Shown in pieces: positions 17,650-26,096 of a stretch of 64,000 nucleotides of DNA (position 1 is its first letter; every line of letters begins with the position of its first letter). The notes under the pieces are model-generated. The model was not told the DNA's origin, did no database searches, and saw only the letters and a list, made by a program, of their open reading frames with translations. Origin of the DNA: Microbacteriaceae bacterium (GTDB lineage: Bacteria; Actinomycetota; Actinomycetes; Actinomycetales; Microbacteriaceae); the NCBI GenBank assembly GCA_004297935.1, contig SCRE01000010.1:248001-312000 (forward strand). Direction: 5' to 3'. The translations under genes and the position numbers were made by a program.

Positions 17650-19764
17650 ATGACCAACCTCGCTCCGCAGTCCCCCGACTCCCCCGCTCGGCCCGTCTCC
17701 GCGCGCGCTTCGTCGACCCGTCATTTCGCCGGACTCGATGGCTTGCGGGCCCTCGCCGTCGTCGCGGTCCTCGTCTACCACCTGTTCCCCGGTCTTTTGC
17801 CGGGCGGGTTCATCGGGGTCGACGTCTTCTTCGTGATCAGTGGGTTCCTGATCACGAGCCTGCTCATCGGCGAGCGTGCGACCGCCGGCCGGCTCTCGCT
17901 CAGGCGGTTCTGGCAGCGCAGAGTGCGTCGCCTCGTCCCTGCGCTCGTCGCACTCGTCTTGGCCTGTTGCACGATGGCGCTGATCATCGGCGGCGACGTG
18001 CTCGTCGGCCTGAGTCGCCAAGTGCTCGGCGCTGCGACCTTCAGCTACAACTGGCTGGACATCGCCGCCGGCAGCAGTTATTTCAGCCGGGGCGCACCTG
18101 AGCTCTTCCGCAATCTGTGGTCGCTCGCCGTCGAGGAGCAGTTCTATCTGGTCTGGCCGTTCGTGCTCATCGTGATCCTGCTGATCCGCAACAACCGGGT
18201 GCGGATCGCTGTGCTGCTGATGTTGGCCGCGGCATCCGCAGCGCTGATGTGGTTGCTGTATATGCCCGGTTCGGACGCGACGCGGGTGTATTTCGGCACG
18301 GATACGCACAGTTTCGGACTCATGATCGGTGCGGCTCTGGCGCTGATCGTACCGTCCGTCAGCCCACTGAACCTCGACGCGGGCGAGAGCCCGCTGCAGG
18401 TGTTCGTGCGCCGCTGGCTGCCGGGCCTGGGCCTGATCAGCCTGGTCGCCGTGTTGACCGCCACCTGGTGGCTGCACGACGACGCGACGATCACCTACCA
18501 CGGGGGGCTGGTGGCGATCAGTGTGCTGACTGCGATCGTGATCTGGGCGGCCGTCGCACTGCGGTCGACGCACGGTTCGTCGGCCGCCCGGTCCGCACTC
18601 GGCCGCGCATTGGACGCCTCCCCGCTCCGCGCGATCGGCGCTCGCTCATACGGGTTGTATCTGTGGCACTGGCCGGCTCTGGTTCTGGTCTCCGCGTCCT
18701 GGCCGCGCGGCGCGGACACCCCGGAACGCATGCTCCTGATCGGCACAGTCGCACTCATCGTCACGGTGGCCGCCGCCGCCCTGTCGTATCGCTTCGTCGA
18801 ACAGCCGGTGAGGCGGCACGGATTCCGTGGAGTCGCACGCACGGTGCGCGGTCGCGTCGGTGCGTCGCGTCGCGGCAGAGTGTCGGCCGTCGCCGGCTTG
18901 ACGGTCATCGCCGTCACGCTCGCGGGAACCGGCGCAGCGCTGGTCACCGCTCCCGCGGAGACGAGCGCCCAGGCATTCATCGAACGCGGCGTCAAAGCGG
19001 TACGGCAGGAGGGTTCGCCGGCGGCGTCCGGACGCGTGTCGGCGGCGACGCCGGGTCGCTCGGCCGCCCCGAGTACGGGCGCGGCATCGAACGCCGATCC
19101 GACACCGGGCGCATCCGGCGCCGAATCGATGACGCAGGTCGCAGTGGATCCCCGGCACAAGCCCATCCCCAGCGGAGATCAGCTGGACGCCATCGGAGAT
19201 TCCGTCATGCTGGCCAGCGCCCCGGAGCTGCAAGCGATCTTCCCCGGAATCGCGATCGACGCCGTCGTCTCCCGGCAGCTGCGAGCGGCACCCGATATCG
19301 TGCGTTCGATGGCCGCCGCCGGAACGCTCCGAAAGGCGCTGATCATCGGCCTGGGCACGAATGGTTCGATCAGCGCCGACTCGCTGGAGAACATCCGCCA
19401 GACCATCGGGCCCGATCGCGAACTCGTGCTGGTCACCGTGCAGGCGCCGCGCTCGTGGACGCCCGGCGTCAACGACACGCTGCGTGCGTTCGCCGCACAG
19501 CACTCTCGAACGGTTGCGCTCGCGGATTGGCAGACGGCGATCGCGCCACACCTGGATGTGCTGGCGGACGACCAGATCCACCCCGGTGCCGCAGGCGGCC
19601 GGATCTACGCCGCAACGGTGCGGGCCGCACTGCAGCGCCTCGCCGACCTGCCGCCGATCGATGTGGGCATCGCACAGGTGTACGGGCCGACGCTGCAGCC
19701 GCCGCGACTTCTGCGCGACCCGGCCGCCACTCCACCAGCATCCGCTTCTGCGCGTGATCGCTGA
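17650..19764 (+). CDS. OafA/YrhL-type acyltransferase with C-terminal SGNH domain
   Basis: A membrane O-acyltransferase of about 704 residues. The N-terminal acyltransferase-3 half opens FAGLDGLRALAVVAVLVYHL and VDVFFVISGFLITSLL, with about ten membrane segments and WSLAVEEQFYLVWPF. The C-terminal half is extracellular SGNH hydrolase-like: GDSVM (serine, about residue 515), GLGTNG, and DQIHPG (about residue 639) giving the catalytic Asp and His. A linker rich in Ala, Ser, Pro and Thr joins them. Such proteins acetylate cell-surface glycans or peptidoglycan. Start: ATG 17650 follows a possible TAGGGT -10 at 17619; a GTG at 17623 is the alternative. It interrupts the rplQ-truA order. Confidence 0.9.
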   Translation: MTNLAPQSPDSPARPVSARASSTRHFAGLDGLRALAVVAVLVYHLFPGLLPGGFIGVDVFFVISGFLITSLLIGERATAGRLSLRRFWQRRVRRLVPALVALVLACCTMALIIGGDVLVGLSRQVLGAATFSYNWLDIAAGSSYFSRGAPELFRNLWSLAVEEQFYLVWPFVLIVILLIRNNRVRIAVLLMLAAASAALMWLLYMPGSDATRVYFGTDTHSFGLMIGAALALIVPSVSPLNLDAGESPLQVFVRRWLPGLGLISLVAVLTATWWLHDDATITYHGGLVAISVLTAIVIWAAVALRSTHGSSAARSALGRALDASPLRAIGARSYGLYLWHWPALVLVSASWPRGADTPERMLLIGTVALIVTVAAAALSYRFVEQPVRRHGFRGVARTVRGRVGASRRGRVSAVAGLTVIAVTLAGTGAALVTAPAETSAQAFIERGVKAVRQEGSPAASGRVSAATPGRSAAPSTGAASNADPTPGASGAESMTQVAVDPRHKPIPSGDQLDAIGDSVMLASAPELQAIFPGIAIDAVVSRQLRAAPDIVRSMAAAGTLRKALIIGLGTNGSISADSLENIRQTIGPDRELVLVTVQAPRSWTPGVNDTLRAFAAQHSRTVALADWQTAIAPHLDVLADDQIHPGAAGGRIYAATVRAALQRLADLPPIDVGIAQVYGPTLQPPRLLRDPAATPPASASARDR

Positions 19765-19832
19765 GCTGCCGAATCGCAGCCTGCCGAGTCGCCGCAACTG
19801 GCTGTTCCAGGAGCGCATCGCGGGAACGCGAA

Positions 19833-19866
19833 AGGGCCCCGAAATCCGAGACGGATGCGGGGCCCT
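19833..19866 (-). terminator. Terminator after rplQ
   Basis: Arms AGGGCCCCG and CGGGGCCCT around a 16-base loop, followed on the minus strand by TTTCGCG. It lies 16 bases past the rplQ stop and also faces the acyltransferase gene, so it may terminate both directions. Confidence 0.8.
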
Positions 19867-19881
19867 CGCGTTCTACAGGAA

Positions 19882-20481
19882 TTACTTCGCGTCGTCCTCG
19901 CCGGCATCCGTCGCCTCAGTGTCGGCTTCGGTCGCCTCAGCGGCGTCTGCCGTCTCAGCGGCGTCGACCGCGTCGACGTCATCCGTCGCGTCGTCGGTCG
20001 CTTCAGCAGCAGCCTCTTCGACGGTATCTGCAGGTGCCGCTTCGACGACCTCATCGACAATCGGCGTGGACGCCTTCGTCGCAGTCGATGCGCCCGACTT
20101 CGTGGACTTCGCCTTCGGCGTCACCGGCTCGAGCACGAGCTCGATCTGCGCCATGGGGGCGTTGTCGCCCTTGCGGAAGCCGAGCTTGGTGATGCGGGTA
20201 TAGCCGCCTTCGCGCTCTGCGACCAGCGGTGCGATCTGAGTGAACAGCTCGTGCACGACGGTCTTGTCATGGATGACCGCCAGTACGCGACGGCGCGCAT
20301 GCAGGTCGCCGCGTTTGGCGAAGGTGATCAGCCGCTCGGCGAGCGGACGCAGCCGCTTGGCCTTGGTCTCGGTGGTCTTGATCGACTTGTGCGTGAACAG
20401 GGCAGCGGCCAGGTTGGCGAGTAGCAGTCGCTCGTGTGCCGGCCCGCCGCCGAGACGAGGACCCTTAGTTGGCTTCGGCAT
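19882..20481 (-). CDS. rplQ: 50S ribosomal protein L17 (bL17) with acidic tail
   Basis: A large-subunit protein near the exit tunnel. Residues 1-120 are standard L17: [41 protein letters not shown] and the end IELVLEP. Residues 121-199 are an added tail, first lysine/threonine-rich and then strongly acidic ([21 protein letters not shown]), built of short repeats. Last gene of the alpha operon, followed by a terminator. Confidence 0.97.
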   Translation of the reverse strand: MPKPTKGPRLGGGPAHERLLLANLAAALFTHKSIKTTETKAKRLRPLAERLITFAKRGDLHARRRVLAVIHDKTVVHELFTQIAPLVAEREGGYTRITKLGFRKGDNAPMAQIELVLEPVTPKAKSTKSGASTATKASTPIVDEVVEAAPADTVEEAAAEATDDATDDVDAVDAAETADAAEATEADTEATDAGEDDAK

Positions 20482-20547
20482 TTTCGTGTTTCTCCGGTGT
20501 TTTCAAGGTGTGGGTATTCAAGGTGTGTAAGGCGTGGACGGGCGAGA

Positions 20548-21537
20548 CTAGACGGTCTCGTCGTCGTAGCCGCTGTAGAAGTGGGCGCCATCGAACCCGG
20601 GAACCGAGTCCTTGAGCGACAAGCCCATCTCCGTCAGCTTGTCCTTGACCTCATCCACCGACTTCTGGCCGAAGTTGCGGATGTTCATGAGCTGCGTCTC
20701 CGACAGGGAGACCAGTTCGCTGACGTTGTTGATGCCCTCACGCTTGAGGCAGTTGTACGAGCGCACAGACAGATCGAGGTCCTCGATGGGCATGGACAGC
20801 TCGGGGCTGAGTACCGCGTCGACCGGCGCGGGGCCGATCTCGATGCCCTCGGCCTGGTTGTTCAGCTCGCGAGCCAGACCGAACAGCTCGGTCAGCGTGC
20901 GACCCGCGGAGGCGATCGCGTCGCGCGGGCTGATCGCCGGTTTCGTCTCGACATCCACGACCAGGCGGTCGAAGTCGGTACGCTCACCGGCACGCGTCGC
21001 CTCGACGCGGTAGGTGACCTTGAGCACAGGCGAGTAGATCGAGTCGATCGGAATCTGACCGGCCTCGCTGTACTCGTTGCGGTTCTGTGTCGCGGAGACG
21101 TAGCCGCGGCCGCGCTCGATGGTGAGCTCGACCTCGAACTTGGCCTTGTCGTTGAGCGTGGCGATGACGAGCTCGGGATTGTGGATCTCCACGCCTGCCG
21201 GAGCCGAGATGTCCGCAGCCGTGACCTCACCGGCGCCCTGCTTGCGCAGGTAGGCGGTGATCGGCTCGTCGTGCTCGCTGGAGACGACCAGACCCTTGAT
21301 GTTCAGGATGATCTCGGTGACATCCTCCTTCACACCGGGAACGGTGCTGAACTCGTGCAGCACACCATCGATGCGGATGCTTGTGACAGCGGCTCCGGGG
21401 ATCGAGGAGAGCAGGGTACGGCGCAGGGAGTTGCCGAGGGTGTAGCCGAAGCCGGGCTCAAGCGGTTCGATGACGAACCGTGAACGGAACTCCGAGATGT
21501 TCTCTTCGGCGAGCGTGGGGCGCTGTGCAATGAGCAC
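20548..21537 (-). CDS. rpoA: RNA polymerase alpha subunit
   Basis: The assembly platform of RNA polymerase and target of activators. 329 residues: the N-terminal domain contains [32 protein letters not shown], the C-terminal domain [21 protein letters not shown] and [13 protein letters not shown], the DNA- and activator-binding part. An ATG preceded by GGAAA-type sequence is used. rpsD (uS4), which lies before rpoA in many bacteria, is absent here, as I recall for Streptomyces. Confidence 0.98.
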   Translation of the reverse strand: MLIAQRPTLAEENISEFRSRFVIEPLEPGFGYTLGNSLRRTLLSSIPGAAVTSIRIDGVLHEFSTVPGVKEDVTEIILNIKGLVVSSEHDEPITAYLRKQGAGEVTAADISAPAGVEIHNPELVIATLNDKAKFEVELTIERGRGYVSATQNRNEYSEAGQIPIDSIYSPVLKVTYRVEATRAGERTDFDRLVVDVETKPAISPRDAIASAGRTLTELFGLARELNNQAEGIEIGPAPVDAVLSPELSMPIEDLDLSVRSYNCLKREGINNVSELVSLSETQLMNIRNFGQKSVDEVKDKLTEMGLSLKDSVPGFDGAHFYSGYDDETV

Positions 21538-21612
21538 TGTTGTTTCCTTTCGGCCAAGTGTCCGCTATATGACACCTGCGTGAGTGAGGTATTGAGTTAT
21601 GAAGGTGTTGCG

Positions 21613-21713
21613 TTGATCGAGCAGGGCGCCCGCGGCCGTATCGAGATCCGACCGTATCGAGATCCCGCACGAGGTCTCGATACGCTCGCTGGCGCTCGCT
21701 ACTCGACCACCGG
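21613..21713. repeat. Dispersed palindromic repeat, copy 3
   Basis: In the rpoA-rpsK spacer: GTATCGAGATCC twice, then GGTCTCGATACGCTCGC and GCTCGCTACTCGACCACC. The last two are the mirror image of copy 1. Confidence 0.75.
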
Positions 21714-21718
21714 ATGCG

Positions 21719-22117
21719 TTAAACTCTGCGACGCTTGGGGGGCCGGCATCCGTTGTGCGCCTGAGGCGTCACGTCGTTGATCGAGCCGACCTCGAGCCCC
21801 GCCGCCTGAAGCGAGCGGATCGCCGTCTCACGACCGGAACCCGGGCCCTTCACGAACACGTCGACCTTCTTCATGCCGTGCTCCTGCGCCTGGCGCGCGG
21901 CGGATTCTGCTGCCAGCTGCGCGGCGAACGGGGTCGACTTGCGGGAACCCTTGAAGCCGACGCCGCCGGAGGACGCCCAACTGATGACGGCACCGGTGGT
22001 GTCCGTGATCGAGACGATGGTGTTGTTGAACGTCGACTTGATGTGGGCCTGGCCCACGGCGATGTTCTTCTTTTCTTTCTTGCGCGGCTTGCGAACGGCC
22101 GACTTGGGTGCTGCCAT
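21719..22117 (-). CDS. rpsK: 30S ribosomal protein S11 (uS11)
   Basis: A platform protein contacting the mRNA exit region. 132 residues with a basic start ([33 protein letters not shown]), [19 protein letters not shown] and the ending [17 protein letters not shown]. Full length. Its neighbours are separated by 125-181-base spacers filled with repeats, unusually wide for this operon. Confidence 0.98.
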   Translation of the reverse strand: MAAPKSAVRKPRKKEKKNIAVGQAHIKSTFNNTIVSITDTTGAVISWASSGGVGFKGSRKSTPFAAQLAAESAARQAQEHGMKKVDVFVKGPGSGRETAIRSLQAAGLEVGSINDVTPQAHNGCRPPKRRRV

Positions 22118-22147
22118 GATGTGGAGAGTCTCCTTGTGTCAAAAATC

Positions 22148-22240
22148 GGTGATCGAGTAGGCCCGGTGATCCAGTAGGCCCGGTGATCCAGTAGGCCGCC
22201 CGCGGCCGTATCGAGATCCGGCTTCGAGATCCGGCATCGA
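22148..22240. repeat. Dispersed repeat, copy 4, with 17-bp triplication
   Basis: GGTGATCGAGTAGGCCC, GGTGATCCAGTAGGCCC and GGTGATCCAGTAGGCCG stand in tandem (22148-22198), followed by CGTATCGAGATCC and two further ATCGAGATC-like units. It occupies the rpsM-rpsK gap. Confidence 0.75.
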
Positions 22241-22242
22241 GA

Positions 22243-22617
22243 TCAACGGGCCTTCTTCTTGCCGGCGACGGTGCGCTTCGGACCCTTACGGGTACGAGCG
22301 TTGGTCTTCGTGCGCTGCCCGCGGACCGGGAGACCCTTGCGATGGCGGATGCCTTCGTAGCTGCCGATCTCGACCTTGCGACGGATGTCTGCGGCAACCT
22401 CGCGACGCAGGTCGCCTTCCACCTTGTAGTTGCCTTCGATGTAGTCGCGAAGGGCAACGAGTTGATCGTCGGTGAGATCCTTGACGCGGATGTCTCCCGA
22501 GATTTCGGTTTCGGCGAGGGTCTTGAGGGCCCTCGTGCGGCCGACACCGTAGATGTACGTCAGTGCGACCTCCACACGCTTCTCGCGCGGGATGTCGACG
22601 CCTGCTAGACGTGCCAT
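22243..22617 (-). CDS. rpsM: 30S ribosomal protein S13 (uS13)
   Basis: A head protein bridging to the 50S and touching P-site tRNA. 124 residues: [26 protein letters not shown], then [25 protein letters not shown] and a basic end. The ATG at 22617 is the family start and follows a GGAGAAG Shine-Dalgarno; the frame is open 40 codons upstream without conservation. Confidence 0.98.
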   Translation of the reverse strand: MARLAGVDIPREKRVEVALTYIYGVGRTRALKTLAETEISGDIRVKDLTDDQLVALRDYIEGNYKVEGDLRREVAADIRRKVEIGSYEGIRHRKGLPVRGQRTKTNARTRKGPKRTVAGKKKAR

Positions 22618-22780
22618 TGTGGCTTCTCCTGTGAGTGAGTGGAGGTCTGTAGCAGCTCCGGTGCCTCGGCCTCCAACCGCGGGTGTCCGTTCCGGTGTGG
22701 TCGAGTCAAACCCGTTGATCGAGCTTGTCGAGATCAAGAACTTCTGGTGCTGCCATTTACTTTTCGATTTTCGGTTGTAT

Positions 22781-22859
22781 TCGATGATCGAGTAGTGAGG
22801 AACGAACGTATCGAGGCCCTCGTTCGCAGTCTCGATTCGCTGCGCTACTCGACCACCAG
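22781..22859. repeat. Dispersed palindromic repeat, copy 5 (most complete)
   Basis: TCGATGATCGAGTAGTGAGG, then CGAACGTATCGAG, and in mirror order CTCGATTCGCTGCGCTACTCGACCACC, so a nearly complete palindrome of about 78 bp. A shorter relative (GGTCGAGTC...GATCGAGCTTGTCGAGATC) lies at 22699-22735 in the same rpsM-rpmJ gap. Confidence 0.75.
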
Positions 22860-22865
22860 TAGTGC

Positions 22866-22979
22866 CTAACCCTGCCGCTGCTTATGCCGCGGGTTCTCAC
22901 AAATGACCATGACCCGGCCATTGCGGCGGATCACCTTGCACTTGTCGCAGATCTTCTTGACGGAGGGCTTGACCTTCAT
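22866..22979 (-). CDS. rpmJ: 50S ribosomal protein L36 (bL36), zinc-binding form
   Basis: A 37-residue protein of the large subunit. It reads [19 protein letters not shown] and continues to NPRHKQRQG, with zinc ligands Cys11, Cys14, Cys27 and His32 all present, so it is the zinc-dependent type. AAAAGG lies 8 bases before the ATG at 22979. The order infA-rpmJ-rpsM is the usual one. Confidence 0.96.
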   Translation of the reverse strand: MKVKPSVKKICDKCKVIRRNGRVMVICENPRHKQRQG

Positions 22980-23020
22980 GATTCTTACCTTTTCGCTGTC
23001 CTCGTACCCGTTCCGTACCC

Positions 23021-23065
23021 GGCGGTCGAGTAGCAGTTCGCGAAGCGAACCGCGTATCGAGACCA
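23021..23065. repeat. Dispersed palindromic repeat, copy 6
   Basis: GGCGGTCGAGTAGC, then an inner inverted repeat AGTTCGCGAAGCGAACC, then GCGTATCGAGACC, in the rpmJ-infA gap. Same orientation as copy 1. Confidence 0.75.
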
Positions 23066-23096
23066 GGGGAACAGGCCGTTACTTATCCAGCACTCG

Positions 23097-23318
23097 TTAC
23101 TTGTAGCGGTAGACGATCCGGCCACGGGTCAGGTCGTAAGGGCTCAGTTCGACAATCACCCGGTCCTCGGGGAGGATGCGGATGTAGTGCTGACGCATCT
23201 TGCCCGAGATGTGGGCAAGAACCTTGTGTCCGTTGCTCAGCTCGACGCGAAACATCGCGTTGGGCAGCGCCTCGACCACAGAGCCTTCGATCTCTATGAC
23301 GCCGTCTTTTTTGGCCAT
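23097..23318 (-). CDS. infA: Translation initiation factor IF-1
   Basis: Binds the 30S A site during initiation. 73 residues, OB fold: [53 protein letters not shown] and the ending [18 protein letters not shown] Shine-Dalgarno precedes the ATG. It has its own promoter upstream, so rpsM, rpsK, rpoA and rplQ can be transcribed from here independently of the S10/spc genes. Confidence 0.98.
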   Translation of the reverse strand: MAKKDGVIEIEGSVVEALPNAMFRVELSNGHKVLAHISGKMRQHYIRILPEDRVIVELSPYDLTRGRIVYRYK

Positions 23319-23444
23319 ATCCTCACTATTCGTTGATGAATACTGTCGCTAAACGTATTGTGTGATGGTCGTGCGTTGGATTGTGGTGCCGTATCGCCGC
23401 ACGGCGGGCACACCTCTACAGGCAGTGCAAGACACCAAGGGTCT

Positions 23445-23474
23445 ATCCTATGGTATTCCAGGCGTTTCCGCCAG
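23445..23474 (-). promoter_or_regulatory. Promoter of infA-rpmJ-rpsM-rpsK-rpoA-rplQ
   Basis: Minus-strand CTGGCG (23474-23469), an 18-base spacer and TAGGAT (23450-23445). After one base comes GACCCTTGGTGTCT, identical to the rplM promoter region over 14 bases. The predicted leader is about 120 bases. Confidence 0.6.
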
Positions 23475-23495
23475 TTGAGATTCCGCGCCGCGCGG

Positions 23496-24389
23496 TCAGG
23501 CGTCGCGGGCGAGAAGCGCGGCGTTCATCCGGTCCGTCATGTCGCGATCGTGTGTGACGGTCGCGCCGTCCAGTTGCACGATCGGCGCGGCCAGCCGCAC
23601 GCTGGAGACCAGCCACAGCCCATCGGCGTCCGCAAGGCCGGCGACGGGTATGACCGCCTCCTCTGCTTTCAACCCGGCCGCCCGGTAGAAGTCGAAGAGC
23701 GCCAGCTGGCTGGTGCCCGGCAGGATTCCGATGTCCGTGCGCGGTGTCAGAAACACGTCGCCTCGCCGGATGATGACGGTCGAGGTGGGTGCCTCCATCA
23801 CGTAACCGTCTGAACTCACGAAGATCGCGTCATCCGCGCCGCGTCGGCGCGCCTCGCGCTGGGCGGCCATGTTCACCGCGTAGGAGAGCGTCTTCGCGCC
23901 CGCGAGCAGCCACGGAGCGCGCCGGGCGATGTCGCTCGGGTAGCCGCGGTCCAGCGTGACGACGCGGATGCCTTTCCGCCGCTCGGCGAAATCGCCGCCC
24001 GCCACACTGGCCACGATCCACCCCGTCGGACGGTCTGTGCCCTCGATCCCGCGGGTGAGAACGAGTTTCAAACCGCACTGCACCTCGGTCGGCAGTGTGG
24101 CGGCTGCAATCCGGATCGCCTCCCGCCACTGTTCTTCGTTAGGCGCCGGCAGCTCGAGCAGGGTCGCAGAGTTTGCGAGTCTGGCAAGATGCGCGGCGAC
24201 CGACTGCGGATGGCCGGCAATCACGCCGAAGGTCTCGAAGACCCCGTCCCCACGGGAGGCGCCGAGGTCGGTCACTCGCAGGGTCGGCGCATCCGCTTCG
24301 ACTCGGTGCACGGTGGACGCCCACCCTCCGTCGGGCGGGTTGTCGCCCGCGGGATGGATGTCGATCGTGAAGATGACGGGGTCGCTCAT
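23496..24389 (-). CDS. pabC: Aminotransferase class IV (aminodeoxychorismate lyase-like)
   Basis: A PLP enzyme of fold type IV, 297 residues. The lysine that binds PLP is in LLAGAKTLSYAVNM (about residue 169); SRGDGVFETFGV near residue 45 and GILPGTSQLALFDF near residue 220 are the family signatures. Closest in pattern to 4-amino-4-deoxychorismate lyase (folate synthesis), but D-amino-acid or branched-chain aminotransferases share these motifs, so the symbol is tentative. A TAGAGT box 6 bases before the ATG indicates a leaderless mRNA. It lies between map and infA, which are often direct neighbours. Confidence 0.8.
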   Translation of the reverse strand: MSDPVIFTIDIHPAGDNPPDGGWASTVHRVEADAPTLRVTDLGASRGDGVFETFGVIAGHPQSVAAHLARLANSATLLELPAPNEEQWREAIRIAAATLPTEVQCGLKLVLTRGIEGTDRPTGWIVASVAGGDFAERRKGIRVVTLDRGYPSDIARRAPWLLAGAKTLSYAVNMAAQREARRRGADDAIFVSSDGYVMEAPTSTVIIRRGDVFLTPRTDIGILPGTSQLALFDFYRAAGLKAEEAVIPVAGLADADGLWLVSSVRLAAPIVQLDGATVTHDRDMTDRMNAALLARDA

Positions 24390-24395
24390 ACATCG

Positions 24396-24401
24396 ACTCT
24401 A
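24396..24401 (-). promoter_or_regulatory. -10 box of the aminotransferase gene (leaderless)
   Basis: TAGAGT on the minus strand ends 6 bases before the ATG at 24389; no Shine-Dalgarno lies between. Confidence 0.45.
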
Positions 24402-24445
24402 AACCGCGCCCCGGGCTCCTCCCGCCCTGCCCCCACCTGCACTCG

Positions 24446-24562
24446 GTGGTCGAGGAGCCCGCGAGCGGAGCGGGCAGGCGTATCGAGACCAGGAGTCTTC
24501 GGCCGTACAAGCTTCGATCTCGATACACGTATTCGATGCGCTCATGCGTTACCCGACCACCG
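24446..24562. repeat. Dispersed palindromic repeat, copy 7 (composite)
   Basis: Begins GGTGGTCGAGGAGCC, has an inner CCCGC/GCGGG stem and GTATCGAGACC, then in mirror order ATCTCGATACACGTATTCG and CCGACCACC. Two elements facing each other in the map-aminotransferase gap. Confidence 0.7.
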
Positions 24563-24575
24563 GGACTGCTGGTTG

Positions 24576-25412
24576 CTAGGCCGGACGAACGGGCGTGATA
24601 CCGAACGGGGCGAGGCCGGCGGCTCCGCCGTCTTCGGCGGTCAGCACCCAGATGCCGTCCCTGTGCACGGCAACGCTGTGTTCCCAGTGCGCTGCGGCCA
24701 GGCCGTCCTCCGTGGCGACGGTCCAGCCGTCATCCCGCACGAAGGTCTCCGGGCTGCCGAGCACGACCATCGGTTCGACCGCCACCACCAAGCCCGGGCG
24801 CACCTCAGGACCCTTCTGGCGCACGCTGTAGTTGAAGACAGGCGGCGCCTCGTGCATGCTCCGGCCGATGCCGTGGCCGACATAGTCGGTGAGGATGCCG
24901 TAGTCGCCTTTCGAGCGGATGTATCCCTCGATCGCATCGCCGACCTCATTGAGATAGCCGGCCGTTGCCAGCCGTGCGATCCCATGCCACAGGGACTGTT
25001 CCGTCACGTCGCTGAGCTCCCGGCGCTGTGCGACGACGGCGGGATGCGCCGGATCGTCGAGCACTACGGAGATCGCCGCGTCCCCGTTCCAGCCGCCGAG
25101 AATCGCCCCACTGTCGACGGAGAGAATGTCGCCCGGCTGAAGGACGCGTGAGCCTGGGATGCCGTGCACGACATCCTCATTGATCGAGGAGCAGATGGTG
25201 TGGTGGTAGCCGGCCTCGAGCTTGAAGTTGGATCGACCGCCGCGTGCCACGATCGCGGCCTCGGCCAGCGCATCCAATTCGCCGGTGGTGATGCCGGGTC
25301 GCACCGCAGCACGGACCGCGGCCAGGCTGTCGGCGGTGGCGATCCCCGGCTCGATCATCAGCCGCAATTGGGCGGGTGACTTGTAGATCGACCGGCGCAG
25401 ACTCACGCTCAC
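24576..25412 (-). CDS. map: Methionine aminopeptidase, type I
   Basis: Removes the N-terminal Met of nascent proteins. 278 residues. The two-metal site is visible: aspartates in ILSVDSGAILGGWNGDAAI, the histidine in YVGHGIGRSMHE, and glutamates in VVAVEPMVV and WEHSVAV. The GYHHTICSSINEDVVHGIP segment holds the substrate histidine. It follows adk by 42 bases, continuing the secY-adk-map series. Confidence 0.97.
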   Translation of the reverse strand: MSVSLRRSIYKSPAQLRLMIEPGIATADSLAAVRAAVRPGITTGELDALAEAAIVARGGRSNFKLEAGYHHTICSSINEDVVHGIPGSRVLQPGDILSVDSGAILGGWNGDAAISVVLDDPAHPAVVAQRRELSDVTEQSLWHGIARLATAGYLNEVGDAIEGYIRSKGDYGILTDYVGHGIGRSMHEAPPVFNYSVRQKGPEVRPGLVVAVEPMVVLGSPETFVRDDGWTVATEDGLAAAHWEHSVAVHRDGIWVLTAEDGGAAGLAPFGITPVRPA

Positions 25413-25454
25413 ACGAAGCCTCCGCCGATGCGAGGCGGTTCCGCCCGGCGGTGT

Positions 25455-26096
25455 TCAGGAAGCCGCAAGTTCGTCGACCTCGCCGATGCCCCGCTCCGCC
25501 AGTGCCGACCGGGCGCGATCGGCGATCTCGTCGACAGCGCCCAGCCCGTCGATCTCGAGGAGCAGTCCGCGGTCGCGATAGACATCGATCAGCGGCGCCG
25601 TCTCACGCAGGTAGACCTGTTGGCGGTGACGGATGGCTTCCTCCGTGTCGTCTGCACGCCCCTGTTCGTGGGCCCGCTTCGTCAGGCGCGACACGATCTC
25701 GTCCTGGTCGGCCACCAGACGCACGACCGCTTCGAGCGGCTGGCCGCGCTCTGCGAGCAATTCATCGAGATAGCCGACCTGTTCAAGGGTGCGCGGGTAG
25801 CCGTCGAGCAAGAATCCGTTGCGGCAGTCCTGCTCGCCCAACCGCTCCGTGACGATAGCGTTCGTCAGCGAGTCCGGCACATAGTCGCCGGCAGAGACGA
25901 TCGCCTTGACCTGGAGCCCGAGCGACGTCTTGTTGGTGATGTGGTAGCGGAAGATGTCCCCCGTCGAGATCTGCGGAATGCCGAAGTGCGCGCCGATGAA
26001 GCGGGCCTGGGTGCCTTTTCCCGCACCGGGCGGGCCGACGATGAGCAGACGCGCTCCACGAGCCACATTCCGGTCCTCGATGGCAGCATCGGTCAT
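25455..26096 (-). CDS. adk: Adenylate kinase (short form)
   Basis: Balances ATP, ADP and AMP. The P-loop is [19 protein letters not shown] (about residues 18-36), followed by ISTGDIFR (AMP site) and [13 protein letters not shown]. The LID is the short type without a zinc knuckle ([22 protein letters not shown]). The start overlaps the secY stop (ATGA), adding about 16 residues before the usual MRLL-like start. 213 residues. Confidence 0.96.
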   Translation of the reverse strand: MTDAAIEDRNVARGARLLIVGPPGAGKGTQARFIGAHFGIPQISTGDIFRYHITNKTSLGLQVKAIVSAGDYVPDSLTNAIVTERLGEQDCRNGFLLDGYPRTLEQVGYLDELLAERGQPLEAVVRLVADQDEIVSRLTKRAHEQGRADDTEEAIRHRQQVYLRETAPLIDVYRDRGLLLEIDGLGAVDEIADRARSALAERGIGEVDELAAS

